A stretch of DNA of 64,000 nucleotides from Heloderma charlesbogerti (GCA_026122225.1 JANEZZ010000739.1:1860001-1924000), one strand, 5' to 3'. Counted from the stretch's first letter, positions 1 through 9,697 are shown. Made by a program: numbers and translations. Notes: generated by a model not told the origin, from the sequence alone.

Positions 1-226
1 GGCAAACCTAGACAGCATAGTAAGAAGCAGAGACATCACCTTGCCGACAAAGGTCCGTCTAATCAAAGCTATGGTTTTCCCAGTAGTAATGTATGGCTGT
101 GAGAGCTGGACTTTAAGGAAGGCTGAGCACCGAAGAATTGATGCTTTTGAACTGTGGTGCTGGAGAAGACTCTTACGAGTCCCCTGGACTGCAAGGAGGT
201 CGGACACGACTGAACAACAACAACAT
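1..226 (+). mobile_element. BovB (RTE) LINE 3' fragment with internal deletion
   Basis: The first 200 bases encode the C-terminal part of the BovB reverse-transcriptase protein, including MYGCESW and ELWCWRRLLRVPWTARRS, and closely match the longer copy near 15650-15850. At about 199 the coding sequence jumps straight to the last bases of the element (GGACACGACTGAACAACAAC), so about 300 bp of ORF have been lost. The left side is cut by the window edge. It is a dead fragment. Confidence 0.93.
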
Positions 227-461
227 TTTTTTTTTTTAACTTGGAAATGGTGGTGGTGGCAGCCGGTCGGAAGACCGGCCGCCGCCACCGCCGCACCACC
301 GAACCGCTGCCGGATCCACACTGCCAGGGACATTTGCACAAGGTAAGACCCATCCCGGGGGGAGGGGGGATGTCAGAGAATTTCTCCACTAATTTCGGGG
401 GGCCGAATGCGCTGGCATTCGGCCTCCCCGAGGTTCGTGGAGAAATTCTCTGACATCCCTA
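227..461 (+). mobile_element. Multi-hairpin hAT-type MITE, partial (copy E1)
   Basis: This is the right-hand end only of the multi-hairpin family. It has a T-rich tract, the GC-rich ATGG module with its CCGGTC..GACCGG hairpin, an AAG/GTAAG donor-like site at about 340, a large terminal hairpin and the terminus GACATCCCTA at 461. The left part is missing where it meets the BovB tail. No TSD can be assessed. Confidence 0.85.
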
Positions 462-605
462 GCACCCACCCCTCCCATCCCTTGTGCAGCATAAGGCATC
501 CACAGGTGACCAAGGCTGTTTCAGCCCCAACACCAGGCCTGAAGCTGCATTGTAATGGATCCAAATAATTAACCTTCTCTAAGACTAGCTGGATTTGAGA
601 GGCCC
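462..605 (-). mobile_element. L2-type LINE reverse-transcriptase fragment
   Basis: The minus strand encodes NYLDPLQCSFRPGVGAETAL, the start of the RT domain, which matches YLDPFQSGFRPGFGMETAL in the long L2 copy near 22400. A second copy with almost the same boundaries lies at 58590-58740. Short and decayed. Confidence 0.75.
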
Positions 606-1845
606 TCATGTGTAATCGGCAGTCAGACCTAGACTGCCTGTCAACATGGACGTCTCTACTAGGTAATAGTTGCTCATAGAGCTGTCCTTCATTTGTATGT
701 TTAACTCCCTTTTAAAAGCCACCTGAGTCAATAGTTTAAAAGCCACCTGAGTCACCAGATCTTATGGCAGTAAGTTCCATATTCTAATTATGCCTTGGGC
801 AAACCTAGACAGCATAGTAAGAAGCAGAGACATCACCTTGCCGACAAAGATTTGTATAATCAAATCTATGGTTTTCCCAGTAGCAATGTACGGCTGTGAG
901 AGCTGGACTATAAGGAAGGCTGAGCGCCGAAGAACTGATGCCTTCAAACTGTGGTGCTGGAGAAGACTCTTACGAGTCCCCTGGACTGCAAGGAGGTCAA
1001 ATGAGTCCATCCTAAGGGAAATCAACCCTGACTGCTCTTTGGAAGGACAGATATTGAAGCTGAAGCTCCAATATTTTGGCCACCTAACGCGAAGAGAAAA
1101 CTCCCTGGAAAAGACCCTGATGCTGGGAAAGACGGAAGGCAAAAGGAGAAGGGGACAGCAGAGGATGACATGGCTAGATAGCATCACTGATGCAATGAAT
1201 ATGAACTTGAGCACACTCTGGGAGAGAGCGGAGGACAGGAAGGCCTGGCGTGCTATGGTCCATGGGGTCACGAAGAGTCGGACACGACTTAATGACTGAA
1301 CAACAACAAAAAATAACTCCTTCCTTATATCTATCCTGAATCTACTGCTACAATTTTATTGGGCAGCCAAAAGATCTAGTATTATGAGAGACAGATGGAA
1401 AATCATCTCTCATACCATGTCTCATGCCATCATTGTATACACTTGTATCAGGTCCCCCTTTAATCATCCTTTTCTTAGACTAAACGATTCCTCAAAGTTT
1501 TAGCCTCTTTGGGGGAAGGTACTCTTCATACATTTCTGTTCCCTGTTCTGCCTCCTTTTCCAACTCTTCTATAAATGTTTCATGCTGGAATGACCAAAAT
1601 TGTACACAGTTTTTCCAATGCAGCCACACCAGCAATTTGTATAAATGCATTTTGCCTTGTCTAATAACCCCCAAAACAGAATTTGCATTTTTGCCATTGC
1701 TGCTGCCCTCTAAGGACCCAACTACATGTGATGTTAACTCTGCAGCCCTGCTCCTGAGTACAGCTCCCCCCACCAACAAATTGCCATTGCCCCCCCACCG
1801 CCAATCCAGATCAGAGCCTTAGTATGGGGGGAAAGGTCACCAAGG
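606..1845 (-). mobile_element. Old CR1-like LINE remnant, split by a BovB insertion
   Basis: Bases 630-797 and 1311-1830 are a diverged copy of 61130-61810, where the same sequence runs without interruption. The minus strand of 1492-1779 encodes a decayed CR1-like C-terminus (VQFWSFQHETFIEELEKEAE, then EEYLPPKRLKL). The class is inferred from this resemblance. The BovB fragment at 798-1310 sits inside it. Confidence 0.6.
798..1310 (+). mobile_element. BovB (RTE) LINE, 5'-truncated 3' end
   Basis: An open reading frame runs without a stop through the BovB C-terminus, from the ANLDSIVRSRDITLPTK region to GVTKSRTRLND and stop at 1297-1299, followed by an ACAACAACAAAAAATAA tail. It is a typical 5'-truncated LINE insertion of about 510 bp. 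It interrupts the CR1-like sequence, as comparison with the uninterrupted paralogue at 61260-61320 shows. Confidence 0.93.
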
Positions 1846-2011
1846 GGCGGGTCAAGCCAGCCACTATTTAGGCCATGCTGCCCCTCTGCCTCCTCATTCC
1901 GGCTATTCCAGCTAGAATTTTCATGCCCTTTTCAAGCGGCAGCACGTCGGCAGTGTCCTCTGTCCATCCTTGATCTCGGCAGCGGCAGCAGCGTGGCGGC
2001 GGCGGCAACCC

Positions 2012-2554
2012 TAGGGATGAGGCGGCGGCGCAGTGGCGGTGTGCTCAATAGCGTTGCCCTTATTTTCGCCGTAGTCTACGTAAACATTTACGTAGACTAC
2101 AGCCACCAAATAAGGAACGGGAATGGCGGCTCCCTATGGGGGCCGCCATTCGCGTACGCACTTTTTTTTTTTTTTTTTAAAGTCACCCGTGATAGGCTAC
2201 GTGACGATTCATGTAGCCTATCACGGCTGACTTTGCAGATCTAGCCGTGATAGGCTATGTGAATCGTCACGTAGCCTATCAGGGGAAGTTTTTTTTTTTT
2301 TTTCTTTCATTACAATGGCGGCGGCGGCAGCCGGTCGAAAGACCGGCTGCCGCTCCCGCCTCGCTCGAAAACCCGCCGAACCACCGGCCGGACCAGCCAC
2401 CGGGAGGGACATTCGCAAAAGGTAAGTCCCATCCCGGGGGGGGTGCGGGGTGTGGGGGGGTGCGGAGGATTTCTCCCCGAAACTTGTTCGGGGGGCCGAA
2501 CACGTTGGCGCTCGGCCCCCCGAAGTTTCGGGGAGAAATTCTCCACCATCCCTA
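2012..2554 (+). mobile_element. Multi-hairpin hAT-type MITE, right half (copy E2)
   Basis: It contains the right half of the family: the TAGTCTACGTAAA/TTTACGTAGACTA hairpin, AATGGCGGC..GCCGCCATT, two TAGGCTACGTG hairpins, the ATGGCGGCGG module at 2315, a donor-like G/GTAAGT at 2421, and the terminal stem ending CCATCCCTA at 2554. Similarity is clear from about 2045. A TAGGGATGA at 2012 may be a truncated left end, but no matching TSD was found. The GC-rich DNA just before it (1940-2011) is unexplained. Confidence 0.85.
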
Positions 2555-2955
2555 GAACTGGGTATGTCTGATTGGTGGGCAAGGGTGGAAGCATCCCCGA
2601 GATTCATGGGGAAATTCTCTGAGATTCCTACCCATCATCTTCCAGCCACTTTGGCTGGTTGAAGGGATGCTGGGAACTGCATTGCTTTTTCCTGTACAAC
2701 CACATTCATAGGATTATGTGGGCCTGGCTACAACTCATATTACACACTGACACGCTGTCCATTTCCAGGGAAATGCTGCTGCCGGTCTCTGCACAGTGCA
2801 CACAGGGGGACTGGCACCAGCCCAGCAGCAACAGGACCAGCCTCTCAGTGTGTGCACGTCATCCTTCTTCATGTAGTGATTGCTGAATTTTTGCACCCCA
2901 CCCACCCCACCTTTCTACCAAGACATTGGCACTCAAGTCAACTCATGAGCAAGTG
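2555..2955. other. No gene recognised
   Basis: Short open frames only. I see no family resemblance and no clear repeat. Confidence 0.5.
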
Positions 2956-2959
2956 TTCA

Positions 2960-3166
2960 TCTGAGAGCTTGGAGATCTGGGTATAGTCCACTCAGCCATG
3001 GAAGCTCGCTGGGTGACTTTGGCCCAGTCAGAAAGCCCCAGCCTACCTCAGTGTTGTTGTTGTGAGCGTTAAATGGAGAGGAAGAGGATAATGTGAGCCG
3101 CCTTGGGTTCCTTGCGCTAGGAAAAAAGGTGGCATTTATGCAATGCATCAATAGAATAAAGAAATA
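2960..3166 (+). mobile_element. tRNA-derived CORE-SINE (MIR-like), decayed
   Basis: It contains the CORE block GCTGGGTGACTTTGGCCCAG, then the CCTACCTCA and GCCGCCTTGGGTTCC blocks and an A-rich tail. The same order occurs in the better copy at 38338-38590. The tRNA-like head is largely lost. Confidence 0.75.
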
Positions 3167-3202
3167 CCATGGCATTGCAAATGTAGAAATGGGGTGACTA
3201 GA

Positions 3203-3250
3203 AGTGCAATCCTGTGCATGTTTACAGAAGTCCAACAGTCCCCATCACAC
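3203..3250 (+). mobile_element. Fragment of a TGCAATCC-type MITE
   Basis: The sequence AGAAGTGCAATCCTGTGCAT is one end of the dispersed MITE whose two ends are both visible at 40893-41008. Too short to say more. Confidence 0.4.
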
Positions 3251-3442
3251 CAAAATGGTCAGTACTGTATTATCTGCCTCCCTAATTATCTCCTCATCAT
3301 TAGACCTTGTGGTGGGAGGACAGAATCAGTGGTTCTTATGGTAGTGGGGATGGTGATAGACAGATCAATCAATGACTGTGGTTTTGTTCACTCACCATAT
3401 ATATTATAAATGCATTCATTCTGTTACTGTGACATCCCACAG

Positions 3443-3655
3443 CTGCGCATCGTGCCTTGCTGGCGGAGGAGGCACTGAGGGCCGCGAAGAGGGAGAGGAG
3501 AGAGGAGGAGGAGGAAGAGGAGGAGGAGATCGAAGAGCCAGCAGCGAGAGGAGCAGCATTTGTGGAGGAAAGCCACCCTTACTCCACAGATGAAGCCCCT
3601 CCTCTTGTGCTCCTGAGGCGTCTCTTGACAGATGTCCAGAGGCTCAGCAAGACCT
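3443..3655 (+). CDS. Unidentified gene, penultimate coding exon (remnant)
   Basis: A CACAG acceptor precedes 3443 and a consensus donor (CCT/GTAAGT) follows 3655, giving 70 codons plus one base. The predicted peptide is charged: LLAEEALRAAKRERR, a run of about nine glutamates, then LVLLRRLLTDVQRLSKTC. It looks like the coiled, acidic C-terminus of a nuclear or transposon-derived protein. Myb/SANT-like proteins of Harbinger type end in a similar way, but no domain is visible here. The frame continues into the next exon after a 93-bp intron. Upstream exons were not found, so it may be a partial gene, a pseudogene or part of the neighbouring transposon DNA. Confidence 0.45.
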
Positions 3656-3748
3656 GTAAGTAGTACTACAGAATGGCACCTGAGCTAACAACTCTGCCTG
3701 CAAGATGCATATTACCATTGTGCTTTATTCTTCTCTTTCTACACACAG

Positions 3749-3810
3749 GTGATGACCTTCAAAGAAGGGTGGAGGCCATAGAGCGGGAACTGCATCCTCC
3801 TACGAACTGA
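3749..3810 (+). CDS. Unidentified gene, last coding exon
   Basis: A strong acceptor (TTCTTCTCTTTCTACACACAG) precedes 3749. Joining to the previous exon restores a Cys codon and gives DDLQRRVEAIERELHPPTN then TGA at 3808-3810, a short amphipathic helix ending the protein. About 100 bases of 3' sequence follow with no AATAAA; TATAAAG and an A-run occur near 3886-3908. The intron of 93 bp is short but has both consensus sites, which argues for a once-real gene. Confidence 0.45.
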
Positions 3811-4081
3811 GGCCTGCAGCCAGCCAGTGACCAGCCCAACGTTACAATTGTTTCTGTGTTTTGTTTTGATCTGTTCTGTTTGTATATAAAGTTATTTCTA
3901 AAAAAAAGTTAACAATTCCTTGGTTCAAGTCCACAGATATAATTTTTTAAATCTAGATCATTGTACACAATGATCTCTGTGTTTGCTTACTGTTAACCAC
4001 CACAAGAATGCTTTCCCAGCCAAACAAGCCCAGCTGCTGTAAGCTTCCCTCATAGGGAGATGGTCAGTCAGCATCCCTGAT

Positions 4082-4225
4082 GTTATGAATGAATGCATTC
4101 AAGACGAGGCTGGACAGCCATCTGTCAGGGATGCTCTGACTTGGATTCCTGCATTGAGCAGGGGGTTGGACTCGATGGCTTTGTAGGCCCCTTCCAACCC
4201 TACGATTCTATGATTCTATGAAGTA
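4082..4225 (+). mobile_element. CR1 LINE 3' end
   Basis: Typical CR1 3' UTR: AGGCTGGACAGCCATCTGTC, GGGGGTTGGACTCGATGG, CCCCTTCCAACCCTACGATT and the terminal ATTCTATG repeat. Heavily 5'-truncated. Confidence 0.92.
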
Positions 4226-4304
4226 TGCTTTATTTTACGTGGAGCTGCATATCACATACATGTAAACTGGACTCATACCAGAGGGATCTTTTCACATAGA
4301 ACTC

Positions 4305-4550
4305 TTGGTGCTTAGGAAAACCCAAAAGCTGAGGGAGTCCAGAGAGAGACCACAACAAGGTCTTTGAAAGCAATTCCTTGATTTATGAAAGAAGAATTTA
4401 AAATGAATTAAAAGCACACATCAAGAGAATTAGAAGTATACATACATTTGGGGAATCAGAATCATGCTAACATTCAGAGGGGTAAAGATACACATATACA
4501 GTCGATAGCGAAGTACACTGGGAAGCATAGAAAGCTCTGTGTGTGTGTAC
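4305..4550. repeat. Dispersed repeat of unknown class (copy 1)
   Basis: It shares order and sequence with 42680-42960: an AAAACC-AAAA-CTGAG block, the CAAGGTC(T/C)TTG(A/G)AAGCAATTCC block and the A-rich run after it. Both copies end in TG-rich sequence. LTR-like or non-autonomous origin is possible; no coding part is present. Confidence 0.5.
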
Positions 4551-5740
4551 TAGGGATGTACACTGTTGCATAGTCCACCATACATAGTTGGGAAGCGCAA
4601 CTGGACTCTGCATGTGAGTTATTATAAAGCTCCGCCACATATCGCCAGTGCTTTGGGCTCTGCCTAGGCCAGACAGGGACTGCTTGTTTGGACAAAGTTC
4701 TGAGGGACACCTCAGTGTGACCACACTCACAATGATATCATTGCCTCATTGTCCCTCAGAACTTTGGCTCACATTAGCAGCAGTATCATCATCCCAGGGG
4801 TCCTCCTCGTCACTTGATGACTGCTCTACTCTGCTGACAGCTGGTGGTGGTGGAGAGAGGTGCTGCTCAGGAATCCATTCACTGTTGGAGCATATGAAGG
4901 CAAGGGTGGAGACATGTTCTGGTGTGAGTCTGCTTTGGCGGGTGGTGACAATGTTGCCAGTGGTGGAGAAAAGCCTTTCAGAGGACACGCTCGAGGGAGG
5001 GCAAGATATATGCCAAATGGCGACTTTGGTCAGAGTTGGCCAAATGCCACATTTTGTCTCCCAGTATAGGAGCGGATCACTCTCTGGGCTGCTCTGCATT
5101 CCCGAGAAACTCTCTCTGGCATAAGCTTCCAGTTCCTGGATAGCCACATCATAAGCTGATCCTTTCCTGGCTGCTTTGGCACATTCCCCCTGCACGCTCC
5201 CGCTTACACCGAGATCCACTGCCATTGAGGAGTACAAGTAGAACTTTCGACAAGATGCCCCTGTGTCTGTATGTTGTGTTGGTGGTGCAGCTGCTGTGGC
5301 ATCATCATCGCCCCTCCTGCTGGTGATAGTGCTACTGCTGCAGATATTATCTTCAGGGGAGGTAGTAGTCCTACTAGCCTCACTCTTCCCCAGCTCTTTC
5401 TCATCCAGCACATATCTCTGGCAGCACTCCATGACTTTCTCTGTCAAATAGGTTTTTAGACTTTGGAAGTCAGGGTTCTGGTTTGGCAGCACCGCCCTTG
5501 TTGTGCTATCCCGGAACCGTGGTTCAAGGAATGCGGCAGCAATGTATTTCATGTCCCCCCTCATCCAAGTGATGTGTTTGTTGGTGCCCAGCTCCTGCAG
5601 AAGGAATTCAGCAAGCCTAACTGCAGTATTGGGGACTTGACTGCCTACAGCACTGGTGCGCTCACAAAGCTCAGCGTGGCATTTTCTCAGCACCGCCTCT
5701 ATAATCTTCAGCACAGGTAGAACTTGGCCCAGTGTGGCAT
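4551..5740 (-). mobile_element. hAT transposon, 3' half
   Basis: This stretch runs from a TAGGGATGTAC terminus at 4551 through the C-terminal half of a hAT transposase to 5740, where a multi-hairpin MITE begins. Another CTCTGACATCCCTA terminus of the same type lies at 9697 and could be the other end of the original element. The intervening 6517-9690 DNA does not continue the transposase frame, and no 8-bp TSD joins the two ends, so the boundaries are uncertain. Confidence 0.6.
4746..5740 (-). pseudogene. hAT-superfamily transposase, C-terminal half
   Basis: An uninterrupted frame of about 330 codons ends with TGA at 4746-4748. Visible parts, N to C: an RNase H-fold region (GQVLPVLKIIEAVLRKCHAE, then AAAFLEPRFRD); a variable Ser/Thr-rich linker; and the hAT C-terminal dimerisation region (ELEAYARESF, DPLLYWETKCGIWPTLTKVA, SSVSSERLFSTTGNIV, RLTPEHVSTL). 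The tail is acidic. hAT transposases are usually about 600-700 residues, so the BED zinc finger and the first catalytic part are missing. The frame stops being recognisable exactly where a MITE starts at 5741, and no continuation was found beyond it. It is therefore a broken gene, although its surviving part has no stop or frameshift. A 17-bp perfect inverted repeat (4693-4709 and 4750-4766) spans its stop codon. Confidence 0.85.
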
Positions 5741-6516
5741 TAGGGATGTACGAAAGTCACTTACCTTTTCGCAGGGGTGATTTGCGGTGGGGGGGAGGCG
5801 CTTCGCTTCTCCCCCCGAAGTTCAGGCGAGGGGGGGGAGGCGCCGTGCCTCGCCAGGCCGAAATTCAGGCTGGGGAGAAGCGCCCTGTCTCCCCGGCCGC
5901 GAAAGAAAAAGTGAAAAAAAACACAAAACCCCGTGATAGGCTACGTAACGATTAACGTAGCCTATCACAGCTAGATTTCAAAAGTCAGCCATGACAGGCT
6001 ACTTTAATCGTCATGTAGCCTATCATGGGTGACTTTGGGAAAAAAAAAAAAAAAGCACGTACGCAAATGGCGGCGGCCCATGGGTGCCGCCATTTGCCTT
6101 CCTTATTTTGGCACGTCTAGTCTACATAAAGATTTACGTAGACTACGGCGAAAATAAGGGGAACGCAAATAGCGCGGTTTTGTTTTTTTTTACTCAGCAG
6201 TGATAGGCTACGTAAACATTTACGTAGCCTGTCATGGTATTTTTTAAAAAATCTAGCCGTGATAGGCTACGTAAATCTTTATGTAGCCTATCACGGTTGT
6301 TGTTTTGTTTTACTGGAAATGGCGGCAGCGGCAGCTGGTCAGAAGACTGGTCGCCGCAGCTGCCGCCGTCAAACTGCCGCTGAACCGCCGCTGGAGCCGC
6401 CGCCGCCGCCAGGGAGATTCGCCCAAGGTAAGTCCCATCCCGGCGGGGGGGCAAGGGGAGCAGACCATTTCGCCACTGATTTCGGTGATTCATGGCAAAA
6501 TTCTCTGACATCCCTA
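5741..6516 (+). mobile_element. Multi-hairpin hAT-type MITE (copy E3)
   Basis: It begins TAGGGATGTACGAAAGTCAC and ends CTGACATCCCTA. Internal parts in order: GC-rich left module, TAGGCTACGTAA hairpins, AAATGGCGGC..GCCGCCATTTG hairpin, TAGTCTAC..GTAGACTA hairpin, more TAGGCTACGTAAA hairpins, the ATGGCGGCAGCGG module at about 6319 and CAAG/GTAAGTCCC at about 6427. It follows directly on the hAT transposase frame. The flanking 8-mers (TGTGGCAT and CATGAGCT) do not match, so one flank was rearranged after or during insertion. Confidence 0.88.
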
Positions 6517-7625
6517 CATGAGCTGCTGCTCATGTGATTATCAGCAGGCAGCTGTGGACCTGGTTCACCTGTCCCACTTCCGCTGTCTGATGCAGGGAGG
6601 ATGGATGTGGGCATCTCTGTAAAGATTCAAAATAGATAGAAGCAGAGTTTCATGAGAAATGCACCTTTTACACATGAGTAATAGCCAAGAGAATAAAACT
6701 GTGTAGTTATAGAAATCTATGAAACATAGCTTGGAATTACGATCAATCAACATGACACAAGGTGCAGATGTAAGCTACTACTGCAGTAGCTAGCACTGAG
6801 AAAACACATGACACAAGGTGCAAAAAAAATGTACTGTACAGACTTCAAAACTCCACGAGAGTTATCTAAATGTGTCCTCACTGGTAAAAGTCTGGAAAGC
6901 ATGGGGGAGGAGATATCTGGCTCCCTTGCAAGGGCCACTCCTTTGCATCAGCTCTATTATACCACTGCGTGAGACTCAGCACCTACAGGGCTGGCTCAAA
7001 GCATTTTGCTTCCTGAGGCAAAGGTTAAAATGGCACTCCTCCATCCTACATAGAGCGATAGCTGAATCTTACTTGAACAGTGACAATGGGAGAGCTTCTT
7101 CCACCACACCAGAGGACAACAAGCTGGCTGAGGAGGTACAACGCAGTCTGAGGAGCACCCACAGTTCTGTGGCCCAACACCTCGCTGCTACCTAATGATA
7201 GGGCTGGTCCTGAGCACATACTTGGCAAATCCCACCGCCTTTTTCCGGGGTGCATTTGTGGTCCCCTGGGAGCAGTGCCTGATTACTCAGGTCCTGTTTT
7301 AAAAACCATCCTCAGAAATGTAATTGCTTAATCAATTCACATTGCAGCTCTAGTTAAAAGAGCTCAAGGCCAAACAAGACAGCAAACTATGATGAATGGC
7401 TTTGGAAACAAAGCAAGAACAAAACACTGAAGTGTTTTCCCACTGAAAAGGTGTATCGTCTGAGAAATTATTGCAGTTCTTTTAAAGAGTTGGGGTTTTC
7501 TTTAGTACTGGAGTACCATATAACATTTTAATAATATGAAATATGTTCACAGCAATGAATATGAATGAATGTAAAACAGTCGTGTATGTTTTGTGGTGTT
7601 GAAGAAGAAGATCCCTTCCCCAAAT
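6517..7625. other. No gene recognised
   Basis: It contains short frames only. A CATGACACAAGGTGCA direct repeat occurs at about 6751 and 6807. The transposase frame interrupted at 5740 does not resume here. Confidence 0.5.
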
Positions 7626-7742
7626 GGTTCCCTCCAAAGGTTTTGGACTTCAACTCCTATCAGGCCCAGCTGGCATGACCAATGGTCAATGCTTCTGGGA
7701 GTTGTAGCCCAAAACATCTGGAAGGCTGCAGGTTGCAGAAGG
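7626..7742. mobile_element. Short hAT-like MITE remnant
   Basis: The inverted pair TTGGACTTCAACTCCTATCA and GGGAGTTGTAGCCCAAAAC, with CATGACCAATGGTCA between, is the core of the common dispersed MITE also seen at 14777-14916 and 59794-59927. The ends are decayed. Confidence 0.5.
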
Positions 7743-7794
7743 CTAATGTAGGGACTATTCAAATATTCGAAGATATTTATTTGTATCCAGATAT

Positions 7795-8238
7795 TTACAA
7801 GCACCTGTGATGACAGAGTCTTACCAGATTCATCTTTGGAATGACGTAGATATCTTGACTTTCATTCCGCTGCTGTAGAGTCTCCTTGGGAACATTTTCA
7901 TCCACTCTGGAGACACTGCCCTTCCGCTCACCATCCATGAACTTTCTTCCTCTTCCTCTGGAGTTGTGGCCGGCTGTGCCTGTGCCACTTTCTGTAGCAG
8001 AAATTGGTGGTGTGTGCTGCTTATGGGTGCGGGATGGACCGGTGCTGGGGCTGCTGTCGCTGCTGGTCACACCTTGGGCTTCCTCCTCTTCCATCTCATT
8101 CTTAAAATACCGCTGAAATGCAACCTCAGTAGTGTATGTTCTCACCGGGTGTCCACGCCTCTTTTGAGTGCTGGATTGACCACGGGTTCCTCTTTTCTCC
8201 ATGTTCATGTCTCTGGGCAGAAGGAGACATAAATGCAT
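7795..8238 (-). CDS. Hypothetical ORF, possible transposon N-terminal part
   Basis: This is an open frame of 147 codons with a second Met (MNMEKRG) about ten residues in. The peptide is basic then acidic and low in complexity (QKRRGHPVRTYTTEVAFQRY, NEMEEEEAQG, then Ser/Thr/Pro-rich). I recognise no domain. Its position, on the same strand as the hAT transposase half and between the two TAGGGATG-type ends, makes an upstream exon of that element possible. It could equally be chance. Confidence 0.25.
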   Translation of the reverse strand: MHLCLLLPRDMNMEKRGTRGQSSTQKRRGHPVRTYTTEVAFQRYFKNEMEEEEAQGVTSSDSSPSTGPSRTHKQHTPPISATESGTGTAGHNSRGRGRKFMDGERKGSVSRVDENVPKETLQQRNESQDIYVIPKMNLVRLCHHRCL

Positions 8239-8364
8239 GTGGCAAAGCTGAAATCATGTGAATAGCCTACAATTGCGGATATAGTGCAGTGTAGAAGCAG
8301 TTACCCACCAATCCAGCCATCCAATGCTAACTAAATAGGGGAATATTGTAGAGCAGATTAGGCT

Positions 8365-9030
8365 GAAAAGCCCAGGATGGAGGATGTAGTCCATCCATGT
8401 GGCCTGAAAAACACAAGCCTACAGTACACACAGGATGCTGGAGGATGGAGTCCTTCCCAGCAGGCCTAACAAAGGCTGCTGGAGGATGCCTTCCCAGTTC
8501 CCCCTGCCCCAACCCACTCAGAAACACTAAGTACATAGGGGCACATGGAGTTGAAAAGCATATGGATTATTTCTGGGAAGCCCAGGAGGATAAAGGATGG
8601 AGTCCTTCCCAGCAGGCCTAACAAAGGCTGCTGGAGGATGCCTTCCCAGTTCCCCCCGCCCCAACCCACTCAGAAACACTAAGTACATAGGGGCACATGG
8701 AGTTGAAAAGCACATGGATTAATCCTGGAAAGCCCAGGAAGATGGAGGATGGAGGATGGAGTCCTTCCCAGCAGGCCTAACAAAGGCTGCTGGAGGATGC
8801 CTTCCCAGTTTCCCCCGCCCCAACCCACTCAGAAACACTAAGTAAATAGGGGCACATGGAGTTGAAAAGCACATGGATTAATCCTGGAAAGCCCAGGAAG
8901 ATGGAGGATGAAGGATGGAGTCCTTCCTGGCAGGCCTAAACAAAGGCTGCTGGAGGATGCCTTCCCAGTTCCCCCTGCTTCTCCAACCCACCCAAAAATC
9001 ACTAAGCATAGGGGCACATTCAGGTAAAGT
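8365..9030. repeat. Minisatellite, four units of about 152-160 bp
   Basis: The block TCCTTCCCAGCAGGCCTAAC starts units at 8451, 8603 and 8762, with a variant at 8921. Each unit also has AAAGGCTGCTGGAGGATGCC, CCCAACCCACTCAGAAACAC and GGGGCACATGGAGTTGAAAA. Neighbouring units differ by small indels and substitutions. Open frames across it are by-products of the repeat. Confidence 0.9.
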
Positions 9031-9697
9031 AAACATATGAAAGAACATACCTTCACCGTAATAAAGGTTGAACTGCAGTTCCGTAGAACGGGGACACACA
9101 GAAACACACTCCTTGCAGCTGCTGGAGACAGACACTCTGTTTGCAGCAGTAGCGCCTCTGGTCTCTAGTCTGGACTGGAGCAACTGAGGCTGCTGGACAC
9201 TCACACACCGCCATCCTATGTGTGAAGGCAGGATAAATGGTCGATGAGTTCCCTCCCCTCAATGACGTTATCTTCCTAGGGGGGTGGGGGGTGGCCTGGA
9301 GGGATTTCATTCAACTGACCTTATCTGAACCTGACCTCACCTTCACAGACAATAAAAAAAAAAGATGAGGCTACGTGCAGTTCGTAACTCAGCCTCAGGC
9401 AGGCTACGTGCACTTCGTGACCCCATCCCTCCCAGTGAAAGAAAGCCGCATCGTCGCAGGAAACTGCATATTTATTAAATAGTTTCATAAAATCCCTTTC
9501 GCCGTCTTTCGTCCCGATTTGCGAAGTTTCCTTTGTAAATACTTTCGCAAAATTTTTGGCAGAGAAATAAAAAAAAGGTCTGCGTGAGCTCCGGTCTGAG
9601 TAGACCAGGGTGCCCTGTTCCAGGGAGGGTTCCACAGACCGGATGTGTCTGAATTCGATCCCATTTGACTTTCAGACAGATTTCTCTGACATCCCTA
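9031..9697. other. Probable right flank of a hAT-type element
   Basis: A GGCTACGTGCA(C/G)TTCGT block is repeated at about 9367 and 9402. The stretch ends at 9697 with AGATTTCTCTGACATCCCTA, the same terminus as in the multi-hairpin MITEs and comparable to the end at 4551. The ORF at 9321-9635 (minus) has no recognisable domain. Confidence 0.45.

Noticed and set aside
3457..3593. Alternative frame rich in Gly/Arg over the acidic exon
   Set aside because: The acidic frame joins correctly to the next exon; the other is a shadow of the GAGGAG repeat.
4551..9697. A single complete autonomous hAT element
   Set aside because: No matching 8-bp flanks, the transposase frame does not continue past 5740, and unrelated repeats occupy the middle. 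Kept only as a hypothesis.
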